A DNA stretch of 64,000 bases from Burhinus oedicnemus (Eukaryota > Chordata > Aves > Charadriiformes > Burhinidae): NCBI GenBank assembly GCA_008921705.1, contig VFFE01007878.1:382110-446109 (forward strand). The letters run 5' to 3'. The notes under the pieces are model-generated. The model was not told the origin of the DNA and searched no databases. It saw nothing but the letters and a program-made list of their open reading frames with translations. The translations under genes were made by a program, and so were the position numbers. Every line of letters starts with the position of its first letter. The first letter of the stretch is position 1. This document shows, one piece after another, positions 15,352 to 27,083 of this stretch.

Positions 15352-15506
15352 AACATAAAAGGCAGCAAGAAACTGCCAAATAAGAGAAGCATTTCAAAGA
15401 GATCAGTACAATTTCTTCAGGACCTGGCAGCTATAACCAAGCTCCTACAATGGAGTTGGCTAGAAACAGCAATAAGCAGAGGGCGTCTAAAGAGCATAGT
15501 CAGCTG
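15352..15506 (+). pseudogene. STPG2: STPG2-like exon relic (first recognised PG repeat), in-frame stop
   Basis: Seen: a T-rich acceptor ending in TTTTTAG just before 15352 and a GTATGT donor at 15507. In the frame starting with two split-codon bases, the block reads through a PG-type repeat, SGPGSYNQ (about 15414-15440), and ends at a codon boundary. A TAA stop at 15381-15383 lies in that frame, nine codons in. Family knowledge: STPG proteins carry repeated PGPGxY motifs and are associated with the sperm tail; the residues before the motif resemble the basic REKRF-type stretch of STPG2. Inference: this is an STPG2 exon carrying a nonsense mutation. A weak acceptor at about 15419, right before GGA CCT GGC, could bypass the stop but would remove the upstream half. 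A different frame across the same interval is open but has no PG motif, so I prefer the PG frame. Confidence 0.7.
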
Positions 15507-16233
15507 GTATGTCAATTTTAAATGTCTGTGTAATGTTAATTCCCTTTTTAAAAAATGATCAAGCATATTACTGAACATTTGTGATAATGTTTTTATCATG
15601 CTAATATTCTGAATGGCTAAGATGAGCCATGCCAAGTGCAAAAATGATTGAACATTCAAGCTTGTGTCTGAAGTAAGCAAGACGTGCTTTTTTTTTTTTT
15701 TAACCACTTTTTAAAGTCACTGAAATGTACTTTTCTTTGTACGTCATCTGTAACCCAACAGATTCAAACAAAAATCCAGCCATTAATGCTAACTTATAAA
15801 GAAGTTTTGGAACTTTGTAGAGAAATGGGTTTTTGGAGTTTAATTTGCAGTAGATATGGAAGCTAAATAAGTGACTGAGTGTTTTCCCATTGCTAAATGG
15901 TACATAGGGCCAGGATACTGATACCATCTAGTGGTTACAGATGCCCTAATGCTGTTAGGCATTCTTGAATATGATAAGAAGCCAGAAGGTATCATTGCCA
16001 TCTTTCAGGTGGCTGTGGTGGTGCAACCCCCCTTGCCGCTCTCAGGCCTCTCGATACTTGGCGTGATGCCCTCCCCACCTGGGCCACATAATAACACCAT
16101 GACCAGAACACCACGGAATGGTCTAACATTAAAGAAAGAAAAGGTAGAGAACAATGGACCAGAACACTAAGGCAACTCCCTAGTGCACCTGGTTTCCATA
16201 GCTCCTACCGATTGAACATAATAACATTAATCG

Positions 16234-16253
16234 NNNNNNNNNNNNNNNNNNNN
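16234..16253. other. Assembly gap (20 N)
   Basis: Twenty undetermined bases. The approximately 200 bp on the left (about 16010-16215) are noticeably more GC-rich than the surroundings, which may mean that the gap hides a GC-rich or repeated insert. No conclusion can be drawn about the gap itself. Confidence 0.99.
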
Positions 16254-16860
16254 TCTGTGTGTTACTCTTATATATATATCTCTGTTGATTTGGGATACCT
16301 TATAGTAAGTTAGTGTGAATCTTGCCATCTTCGAATCTGTAATCAAGTCGCTGTTCATTTATTTAGTTAAATCACTTTGCAAACTTTTAACTCAGTTAAT
16401 GATTAAGTGCTGCTAGAACTCAATCCCTTGATCTACCTCCAATCACAAATAAATCATATTGCTGCTAAATCATAACTGTGTCTCATACATCCATCCCGCG
16501 ACAGTGGCTTGAACTGATATTAGTAATCCCATTAGCCATATGCATCCACAATTTAATTGGTTTATGCTTGTGCAACAATGTGACACAGGTAACTAAAATT
16601 GATGTCCTTTGTCAGTGCATGTAATGTTATAAAGTTACCACTGCTGTGGGAGTACCTAGTGGTTCTGTAGTATTCTGAGGTCTTGCACCTCCTACTGTAA
16701 AGTGAAAGTGTGTGGTTTGTGGGGTTTTTGTTGTTGTTGTTGTTTTGGGAGGTTTTTTTGTTTGTTTTGTTGTGTTGGTTTGTTTTTAAGCATAGTGCAT
16801 TTGGTTACATCAGGGATACCCATTTATTTACTGTGAGTAAAGATGTGTGGATAACCTATT

Positions 16861-16917
16861 TTAAAATATATATATATTTCAAATATATATTAAAAAAAAT
16901 AATATATATTTTTTTAA
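16861..16917. repeat. AT-rich self-complementary tract
   Basis: Alternating TA tracts separated by short A and T runs, with a right part (AATATATATTTTTTTAA) complementary to the left part (TTAAAAAAAATAATATATA-like). Possible hairpin or a degenerated TA microsatellite. Confidence 0.7.
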
Positions 16918-19900
16918 GAGAGCAAGCTGTAGACTCTATAAATATCTGCCGAAAGAAGGATGATCCCTCTATTCCTTCTCCTGATCAGACTTAGATGTGA
17001 AGAAGCTGAGGATGACACTCATAAAACAGGACCCAGCTCAGAGACATAACACTGGGTCCAGCTTACTATCAGACATTATTTGTAAGTAACTTCTAATGAC
17101 TCCCACATCACTGAAGATAAAACAATAAAACAATGTGGTTGTTTAGGTTTTTAATAAAAACACCCAAAAAACACCCAACCAACGGACCAACCCTGCTGCC
17201 TCCCTGCCTTCCCCACCTCACCCCCCAACAACAACCACAGATTGCCCTGTTCTATTTTCCTCTAGAATAACAAAAATGGAACCGGTGCCACTAGACTTCT
17301 GACTCTATGTAAGATGTTTCTGGAGGATATGGATGCACATCTAATGAAGTCTCATATAGTATCCGCTTCACTACTTTAGCTAAAAGACTAGGAAAAACCC
17401 CTGTACCTCTGAAAGACGGTTAGCATTCCCTTTTCTGCTTGGATAGAAAGGTAATGTACTAATAGCACATGATCATTTTGCAAGCAATACTAGAGAGGTT
17501 TAGTGTGTAGGGGCTGCAAGAAATCTGCTTACACGTTTTTACAGTCACTACTTTCCTAAAATAACAAAACTATGAGAAAATTGATTCAAAGAATTCAAGT
17601 ATGTCTGATTTTTATTTTTTTAAATCACAAAAAAATAACTAAATTAAAAGAATGTGATTCCAATATAGTACTTTTCCTGAGTTCTACCTTAAAAATACAT
17701 CTTTATCATTCACTGTTTTATTTTTATTGGCAAATATTCCAGATACACTTCCTGTGTTTTGGCAATATTTTTTTTCTTAACCATAGGGCAAGGAAAGATA
17801 TTTTTTTTTCTCCCTTTACTCCCTTCATAAACAGAGTAATATATAAATAAATAGATATATGTGTATGTATTATACATATGAAACATAAATTTGCTTTTAA
17901 AGTCACACAGTTCTTTGATAGTCCTTTCTGAGCTACAAGGGGACTATTGCAGAAAACTCAAAGTTCTAGGATTTCATGTAAGACTTCAGCATATGATTAA
18001 ACAGATCGTGCAGACGTTCTTGAATTCTTTGAATAAATTTTCTCATAATTTTGTTATTTTAAGAAAGTAATGACTTAAAGTAATGAGCTTTGATAGTTCT
18101 GCTGTGTTTTCAGGATCTTAATAGGTCGTATTATTTGTAATTTTTCTCAAAAGTATCAGATGTTACAATAAACTCTGGCAACTTTAATATTAAAAATCTG
18201 AGTCCCAAATCTAAAGCATCTGGCAAAGAAATCTGCCTGCTGAATAGTTGTTATCACTGATAGGTTTTTGGCTGCGGTATTTCTGTTTCCTGTTTATAAC
18301 ATTTATCTCCTTATTCTTGACATTTTCATCTTTAATTAAAAGGATATCATCGTAGGTCAGGGTAGTGATGTATTAATGCCTTTTTCAAAAGGTACTTGGG
18401 ATTTAATTGTGTGACTCCTGCTAACAGAATAGTTGACAGGTCTAGGCTGGTCTGTGGCAAAAAATGCTAATTTCAAAGTCTGTATGTTACCACTTTATTT
18501 TTACTCCGAAGTCTTTTTGTACTGTCTGCATTTTTTACTTGTAGTTCAACTTACTGCTTATTCAAAGAATTAGTCATGTTTTTAAAATTTTTCAGACTGT
18601 TAAAACACTTTTGGAGCTGAAATCTTGTAAATCTGCTATCAAATCTACATTGGAAAAAAAAAAAGCTCTTTTAATTAAAACTTTTACAGATTAGCAGTTC
18701 TACTTTAAAACAATTCCGAGAATTGACAGATTCAAAGTCTGTAAGCTGTGGGTTACAACTCTCATATTCTGTTGCAAGATGTGAATTTTTACAATATTGT
18801 AATAAACAGTGTGTTCTTTAATGTTTCTGTCACATCTCCTGAAACAAATTGCAAATTAAATACGTCTTCCATTTGAAAGGCTTTAATAGCTGTTCAGTGT
18901 TCCTTATTACAGACAATTCCGGAGTAGCAACATCAGCTATATATGACATTTATGACAAAGGGGAGGCTTGAGCAATGCTCATTGCATAGAGTGAATTATA
19001 GTTCATAATTAATGAAAATAAAAAAAGAATAATGAATTACTTCTTTTTGGTTACTGTTTTCGCTTGGAATTATTTTTCCAGTAAATGCATTAGGGGGCAG
19101 CAGAGTCATGTAGTGATCCAGTTTGCAATCATTTCTAAGTATTTCATGCTAGCGCTTCAGTATTCAGCATTTTTATTAGGAATCATGTTTTCTGTGAATG
19201 CTGTTGCATCATGTTTTCTAAACACTGAATAAGCAAAACGGATAGTCTACAAGTGATGATATGTAGAATCTGTGTGGTTATCTGTAATTATTGTGGTTAT
19301 ACAAATGGAGAACTAAGGCAAGGAGATTAAATGGTGTACTGAAAAAGTGTTAGGGAATGTGAGAATTTCAATCTGAAGTAAGTTTCTGATATCTAGATTT
19401 GGACGATTTCAGGTAGCAATTTAGCTACCTGTATGCTTTATATTTTAGGAAGAAAGAGACAAAAGGTCAAGACAACTCATAGAATGTACAACTGAAGTTT
19501 TTATTCAAAATTTTTATTTCTTTTACATAATTTATTCAGAAACAATTTTTGCATTCTAGATTTAACTGATGGTGTTAAAAGACTGAATGAATGTTGACCA
19601 TTTCATCACTGTTAAAAATCTAGTTGGGTTTTGGATTTGGATACAACATTGAAATACCGATCACAGCGTGAGATCATACTTTTAAAGTAGTCAAAACTAT
19701 GGGTTAGAAGGGAAAACATTTTAAGTGATTCATTGGAGGCTATTAATTCGTATGTTGAACCTTTTGTTTGTATCTATTTGGTTTTAATAAAATACTTTGT
19801 TTTTCTTGCTATGTTTTTGATTCTGCTGTGGGTAGAGGTAGTCATGCCTGAGTCTTGTCATCCTCCTGTTTCTCTTAGAATTGAACAATTTTTCTTCAGT

Positions 19901-20586
19901 TCTTAGGACTTGTTAGCAGGATTATACTTCCACGCAGATGCACGTTTCTCTTAATACTTATTACAGAATCAATGGGATCAGTTAATACTTTGTGTGTGGA
20001 TATATGTGAGCAACAATAGCCATCAAGCGTATCAGGGACACACACCAACAACATAAAACTAAAGCATTATGATCCTCGGGGGAGAAAGGGCTTTCAAATA
20101 CTCTGAAAACAATTCTGTCTTCTGGGGTTTTTGACAATGCTTTCTTGTTAGCAAAAAATACATGATTACATTTTTATTTGTTTAATATAAATTTGCTTAA
20201 ATAAAAACATTACACAAGCTTTAATAATTTAATGAGTTTTCACAGTTATAATAGCACAGCAAGAAACAACACGAAAGACAGATACAATATAAAGTCCTTA
20301 AGTGGATAATAAACTATTTTGAGTGCTCTTTCATCTCTTGCTACAGCTGTTTTGGCTTTGTCTTTTCCCTAGAGAAGTGACAGAGTATGTGTAGCAATTG
20401 TTGAGTTGAATCTTTATTTTTATTTTACACAACCACTATTTTTGGGTTAGAGCTTCCTCATTGTGCCTCAAAGCTCAATCCACTCAACTAAGTTTCCTCG
20501 ACTTGCTGCTTTTTTCTTACTGCGGGTACATATTTTGGATAAGCAACGAATTCTCAAAGCATGTTTTCACTGTCAAACAAATGTAG

Positions 20587-20710
20587 ACTTCAGTCCAGCA
20601 AGGCACTTACCTGTTAAATACGTAGTTAACTGTCGCGTTTGACTGCAGTAGGACCGCTTACATGTTTTAAGCTACGGACGTGCTAAAGTGCTTTAGTGGG
20701 TTGGTGCCTA
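20587..20710. repeat. Imperfect palindromic interspersed repeat
   Basis: Two arms are imperfect inverted copies about the sequence GACTGCAGTA near 20641-20650. The left arm contains TCCAGCAAGGCACTTAC and the right arm contains GTGCTAAAGTGCTTTAGTGG. The motif set (CACTTAAGCA-like, ACTGCAGTGGGAC-like) recalls an old amniote palindromic repeat, probably a non-autonomous DNA element, but I give no family name. A related half appears at about 57381-57475. Confidence 0.55.
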
Positions 20711-21159
20711 CATGTAATGCCAAGGAAGAGCAACAAATATGCATTGTGTTACTGAGCTAGGCCTCTGATACATATATAGATCTGCAAAGTCTTCAATTAA
20801 AACAAATAAAAAAAATTTCCTGTTTTATAATGCGAATATTGTAGCTATTTAAACATATGCCCTCTATAAATATCACAGAGTTAGTTTTAAAAAAACCCAG
20901 TTGTTCATTTTCACTTGCTCTTATGGTGAGTATTACCATGCTTTGATAGATTGGTAGTTGCTTTAGAAATGTGTAAGGACTGGTGTATTAGGCTGGGACC
21001 TAGGGAGCCCTGCAGATTTAGGGCTGCTTGCCCATAAAATATGGTTTGGAGGGAGAGCTGAAGGAAGTGAATAATTCTGCGGCATAAAGTGAGAAAATAG
21101 AGTGTTTGAACAGAGCAGCAGTACCAAGAGGTCTGTGCTGAGAGGTACTGCCTTAGTTA

Positions 21160-21177
21160 AAATATTATAACCCTCAA
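21160..21177 (+). pseudogene. Possible remnant of an STPG2 exon (KYYNPQ)
   Basis: Six codons read KYYNPQ, which resembles the GPAYYNPQ segment I recall from vertebrate STPG2. The match lies between the 15.35 kb and 26.97 kb relics, where that segment would be expected. A TAG stop sits two codons upstream in the same frame (21154-21156), no convincing acceptor is visible, and the GT six bases downstream of the ATAACCCT stretch gives the wrong phase for the next block. A short peptide match like this can arise by chance, so this is only a candidate. Confidence 0.25.
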
Positions 21178-24102
21178 TGGTGTAATTGTGTTAGGGAGTT
21201 AAATATATTGTGCTGGAAAAAGATGAAAAATATTGAAATCAGGTTACTTTTAAAAGGTGATTTATTTAAAAGAATAATCAAAAACCAAAATATTGTTGTA
21301 CTAGAGGTTAGTGAGGTGGCTATAAAGGCTATGTAAGCACTGTATGTATGTATGTAGTACATCTGCATACATCTTCAGGCAACTGGATCTCAGGTCTTCC
21401 TCAATCATCAATGCGCATAAAGTTTCAGGTAGTATTTCAGAATATGAAAAATATGTCCTTTTAAAACAGCATGTGTAATCAGCCTAAATCTGCTTTACAG
21501 ACTTGGGTATTCAAACTAAAGGGTACTGCTGGAGTCTGACACTGATATATTAGCTAATGTTGGTAACATGCTGGGAACTACCTGTGTGCTGTAACACTGG
21601 AAGGCAGTCCATTAGTGCCTGAATTAATGCACTCAGGGACTTCTAATTCTTCACAGAATCTATTTCCATATTTAATTATGGGAAAGTCATAGAAAAAAGT
21701 TACAAAGCACCTTCTTCATCCATTTCATTGTCAACGGGAGTGGCGATTAGTAATTCTTCTTCAAGTTATATTGCAGTGTTCACTTAAAATAATGCAGCTC
21801 CTTGCTGAGTTTGCTCCAATTAAGCCATATTTTATTTGCTAATGACTTACCAAGTTGACAATGACCTTGAAGTTGGTATTGTCAACACTTCTTGGCATAA
21901 AGAACTAAATGATTTAGAGTTATTACGAGTGCATCAATTTATTCTTCAGTCTTTGTCAGTATTTTTAAAAAGCTTTTTAATTCCATTACAGATATGATAC
22001 TTTACCTGAATAATGTACAGGTTAGTAAGTTAAGTAACAGTCCATTTATATGGCTTTTACTATGGATTTTAAAGACTGTATATATAAGAACACTTTTATT
22101 GTTTTGAGTTTGAAAAAGTGTACTAAACTGGGTTGTCTATAGAGTTGAGTAGTTTTAATCACTACAAATGCAATTTATTACTGTCACATTTCTGTTGGCC
22201 ATAAGTTGCTTCTATAAATACATTTATGAATATTTAGATATTGAATTTCACTGTTTCAGAAGTTGTACTTTATCATGGTCTTATTTATTTCACTGTATGT
22301 TAAAAAAAGCTGCTAGTATAATTGAACAGAATAAGATGTTAATTCTTTAGGAATGCTTCTTGGTAATTTATAATGAATATGAATAACAAAATTACATTTA
22401 TATAGTTTAGAACCTCATAGTTACAGTTTAGTAAAAACAGCAAAAGCCCGTGCCTTTAGATATAATTTACAGTGGGCTAGTTTGAGCATTTTAGGCAATC
22501 ACAATATTTGGCACAAATGAGTGCAGTAATGAACTCTGTTTTGTCACTAAAAATATTCCTGAACTTCTTAATTTGTTGTTTTTATAATTTCTACTTTTGG
22601 AAGCTAATGTTGCACGTCATCTTCGTCCAGGTGCATACATAATCATACTGCCAATTCATGAACGTTATTTGCTGAGAACTGTCATTCATTCCTGTTTCCT
22701 CACATTTTTGTATTAGATCATACCTGTCTTCAAGGGCGGGGGGAGAAGAACCTTAGTGACTTCAGAAAGAAGTAGATATCACTACTTTAAAAAATATTCT
22801 GTGTTAAGTTTCATGTTCTGATTTGATGCATTTAGATTGTATTATATTTTACTTGTTAAGAAAATCATTCAATATGCTGAAAATACAACTTACTGCATGC
22901 CGTTTTAAAAACAGTGATCAAACTACCATCTTTCCTCAAGCAGATCTTAGGAATATACTCCTTTTTGTTTTGCCTTCAAGAATTGAGTTACTATGCCATA
23001 AAAATTGACTTTAATGGAGTCGTCATTATGTGCATATACCATAGCTGAGAAACTGTATGATCTAATTACTGTAACCCATTTCTTTCTTAACTCTAAATTT
23101 CTGTTCTCAGTTTCTGCATCGTGCCTAATAAATTATTGTACCGGCTTTGGACTGTTCAAGATAGAGATTGTGAGGTGCCTAGGGTCTTTTGAATAATGAA
23201 ATGTCGAATAATAGTGTGCATATATATATAGCTTCCTAGGGAGTAGCAAGCACAGATTTCAATTCAAGATACTGGATCATGTACATAAGTTTAAGTATAC
23301 AAATTATTATTATCTCTTTGTATGAAAAATGCCTTTTAACATTGCTTTTCAATTTTACAGTAAAGAGAGTAAATTGTGCTGAGCATTCTTCTATAGATCT
23401 TAGAATATGGTGAGAAATGCCAGTGATCTGATTGGATGACCTATTTCTATAGCAAAGTTTTCTTTCATATTATTTTTATTTGAAACATATGCTCATTTGG
23501 ATTAGCAAGGGATTGGAATAAATAATTTTCCTTCAGACTACATAGTGTGATTAGTGTTTTAAAAGCAGAGATCGCTTCTAATATTTTGTTCAGGATTTTG
23601 GTTTTTCATTAGAAGATCCTCACTCTTCAGTGCCGTCTGCTGTGATATCTGAAGTTGTTCATAATTTTGAAATGTTTTTTCAGTCATGTAAGGCTCACTA
23701 CTCTGTAAGTAGGGTACATCTACCAAAAAGCAGCATCTGCATAAAATGAGAGAATGACTATGTTTGACTCTTTTGATTGTTTTTGTTTTTAATTTGGATT
23801 TGCAAAACATAGATTATTTTATACCTTGTGGAAATACATACTTTTCATTATCACAGAAATTAATCTTATGGTATTAGAAATGTTTAATATATGTTTCTAA
23901 ATGTACTACTCTTGTTCTGTATAAAGTCCATTTACTTGTCAATTGTTGTCCTCAGAAAAGAGGAACAAAAATGTACAGACTAAATCATCTCATAGTAAGA
24001 TGACAATCTACATATTTTATTCTCCTTAACAGGCCTTTATAATTTTACACTTTAGTAATTTAATCTCATTCCTCTGAACACACATGCTGACTTCTCTTTT
24101 TT

Positions 24103-24103
<1 letters not shown>

Positions 24104-24141
<38 letters not shown>
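24104..24141. repeat. Poly-T run of 38
   Basis: Uninterrupted T over 38 bases, the longest homopolymer in the window. It could be a microsatellite or the reverse-strand tail of a retroposed sequence; no recognisable element adjoins it. Homopolymer length is also the least reliable part of an assembly. Confidence 0.9.
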
Positions 24142-26968
24142 CTCTGAGCTGACATGCCTCTGGATGGGGTTCAGTTTGGAGTTCATTTCATGTTTTTAGC
24201 TGCCAGATAAATTAAGTCTCACTGATGTAAAACAGCTATCTACTCAACATTTTCCCAGATCATAGAAGATGTGTTGGAGATCAGGGACATTCAACTCCTG
24301 AAGACCCTCACCAGTGTGGTTAGAATGTTCAGGACTTTTCATGCTGTGTCAAGGTTCTGTTCCATTAATAATAATATCACGCTATTCCTTTATTAGTATC
24401 ATAATAAAAGGTAGGTAATTCCACAAAATTAACAGTATAAAAAAATTTAATATGCTTATCCTTATTAGAGACTTCAAAATAAATTAGATTTCTACAGGAT
24501 CTAATCTGTCACAATTTAAACTAGTTTAAAGAAGTCCATTCTGTATATATCTGGACAATAACTTTTTTCTATCATGGATTAAACCAGCAGTAAGTAATGC
24601 CTTACAGAGCCACTTGATGGTGCTGTCATCCTTTTACACTGAAAATTCAGTTTAGCTCTCATGCTTCCTTTATAATAATAGGCATCTTAAACTGTTTTGT
24701 GTGGTGAAGGAGGAGGAATTGTATCAGCAAGGAAAAGATTATTGTTGTCCTGTCTTTTTATTTTTCTGTTCTTTTTTCTTTCTTGCCAGGAAAAGGTAAC
24801 ATCTTAAGAAAAAAATCTGTAAGCCTGTGAATTTTTATTGTGAGAACATACAGACTGGGTATAGGGATAATACATGTGTAAAAAAAGGAATCTAATCTGA
24901 GGAAGACACTAACTTATATTTTCAGGATTCTGAAGTTATTTATGCATAATTAAGGAAAAACATGACTGAGTTGTTCTTCTGAGATGGGACTGACTTCAAT
25001 GTTAAAATGATTGAATTATAAAAACATGCATGCTTATCCTGGATGTACATTCTGTTAATGGTAGAAAAGGTGGTTGTTTTTTTTTCAAAATAATAGAAAG
25101 ATGATGCTCTTTGAAGAGAATCTGAGTATGGATGGCCAGTCTCATTGCCAGTTTGTGTGTCTGAGAACGTTCTCTCTGTGGTTAATGTATCAGATTTGTT
25201 AGAAGTTGTGTAAAAATTGCTGTGAGTTATGTTGATGGGTTTAGAATTAGTGAGTGAAATTTTAGATAGATAATGTATTTGTTGAATTGGTTGTTTTCTG
25301 ATCTCTAAAGATACATTTAGTCTACGGGCCATGTTATTTCAGTTTTTGTGTGGTGCGTATTTAGCATGGTTTTGATTCTTTAGGCAAGTAATAATCTATT
25401 TGGGACAGTAATTTTGGATAAGTGAGATGTAGTATTACATCTGTGAGGTATTTTTCATTGATGTTTCTTTGTACCATCCTAGTAAAAGCAGCTTTTGCTG
25501 GGGAACATGCATATCCTTCTTAGTTCTTCATTAGGATTCTCCGATTTTCACTTTTTTTGTTATAAAAATATATTTATTTTTGAGTTGAGGGTTTGCACTG
25601 AACTTTCTGAATTAAAGTACTCTACCTATTGATTTTCAAAGTAACTCCTGTAAACTCTGCTACAAATTCCAATACTTTACTCTTTGTGGTTTTTGCATGA
25701 TATTAATTAATGCAGGGTGACCTTTGATAGTCTAGACTGAATTTCATATATATATATATACACATAGAGTTGAACATGATAGCTGGAAAGTTGGTAATGA
25801 AGTGAAAGCAAATATTTGTACAGACCTTTGAGTCAAAGTAGATGTGTCCTACCCAGCTTAGTACATTTCCTTCAGCCATTACAACTCATGACTACTATAT
25901 AAATGTATTCGTGTTGGAAACAAGTAATTTAGGTCCCAACTTGGAAAGGGGGGGAACTGTGACACAAACAAATAGTAGAACAAAATGACAGTGTATGAAC
26001 ATAGAATTTGAATTTTTTTGGTATACCTCACATTAAATGGAACTGTTGCTTCCGGTCTAACTTCCATAAAATCTGTTGAATAGAACATAACTGGATGTGT
26101 GTTTGACAGCTTGAAAGATGACTATGCAGATGTGTGCAGAAAGTGTAATCGGACAGATGAGTGGTCCGTTAAGCAGGGTTGTAGCGCTGAGGTCTGTAAG
26201 TGCTTGATGTGGACAGTGATTACCTGAATTTTGTTACATTTGCCATTTTTATGCATTCCGGTCTATATAGCTTGAAGATAAATTGTTAATCAGTACTTTA
26301 TTTTCTATGGCAATCATCACTGCATCTCCGGGAGAGATATCTGTGCTCTGCTTAATTTGTTGTGTATCATTAAGAAGTAGCTCTGTGTAGGAATTAAAAT
26401 GAAAAATCTAACTTGAATACATGAGAAAAAAACTTAAAAAAAAAATTGTTTCTATGGTGAAATATGCTGTCTGGAATCACAAGCTGCCTACCTGCTGGAC
26501 TGCACTGGCGTTGTAAATCCTCAATGCTCTCTTAGCTGATAACTGAAGTTATTGTTCTGTGTAGTTTCAGCATTACCCATCACAACGTCATTAGTGAAAC
26601 AAACTGACGTTATTAGGGAATTGTTAGTTTCACAACTGCTCTCTGTAGAGAACAGTGAGACTGAGAGGGTTGAGGGTGGAGATCATGTGAGTGAGGAAAT
26701 GAGGTGAAGACCTGCTTTGGAGGCCTTGGCAATGAAATAAAATTAAACCACTACATGGTTTATATTGTAATTATGGTATATCTAGGAAAAAACCCAAACC
26801 TTACATAGAAGATTCACTACAAGCATCTAAGTAATATTTATACTTTATTTTTGGCTGGCAGCTATTATATGTTTTAGCTGTACTTTGTAGATAAGGCAAA
26901 AATGTGGCCAAGAAATTGGAAAAATTCTTCAAATTAAGATTGTTTTTTTTCCTTTCCTTTGCATTAAG

Positions 26969-27083
26969 GTGTTACTTATTCTGCCCTGAACTATAGAGGA
27001 ATGCATTTTAGTAATTTAACTGGAAAATGCTACGAGTTTAAACCTCAAGAAGGACCAGAACCTGCACAATATGACATAACTCA
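26969..27083 (+). pseudogene. STPG2: STPG2-like exon relic, frame still open
   Basis: Seen: a pyrimidine-rich acceptor (TTTTTTTTCCTTTCCTTTGCATTAAG) before 26969 and a GTAAAT donor at 27084. The block is 115 nt: two split-codon bases, 37 open codons and two more split-codon bases. It reads LNYRGMHFSNLTGK and then GPEPAQYDIT. Family knowledge: vertebrate STPG2 has a very similar LKYKGVNFGNATG segment followed by GPGPGQYDI. Inference: this is the orthologous exon. The PG motif has drifted, with GPGPG replaced by GPEPA, but no stop or frameshift is present. It is the best preserved block in the window. It lies between the 15.35 kb and 29.25 kb relics on the same strand and in the expected order. 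Confidence 0.8.

Larger units (their letters stand above)
15507..26968 (+). other. Intron-like span between STPG2-like relics
   Basis: It contains the N gap, a GC-rich patch at about 16010-16215, a GTT-rich run at about 16728-16790, an AT palindrome at 16861-16917, the palindromic repeat at 20.6 kb, a short (GTAT)n at 21341-21356, and a 38-base T-run at 24104-24141. Apart from the weak KYYNPQ candidate, no exon is recognised. Several minus-strand open frames (for example 24940-25332) show no splice signals or family match. Confidence 0.55.

Noticed and set aside
15352..15555. Alternative open frame across the 15.35 kb exon (NIKGSKKLPNKRS...)
   Set aside because: It has no PG motif and no resemblance to STPG2; the donor and motif fit the other frame better despite its stop.
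18597..18690. Open block TVKTLLELKSCKSAIKST after an acceptor-like TTTTTCAG
   Set aside because: It runs into an A-run and a stop with no donor and no family match.
24940..25332. 130-codon minus-strand open frame with protein-like composition
   Set aside because: No acceptor or donor of usable quality, no recognisable family, and many frames of similar length exist in this AT-rich sequence.
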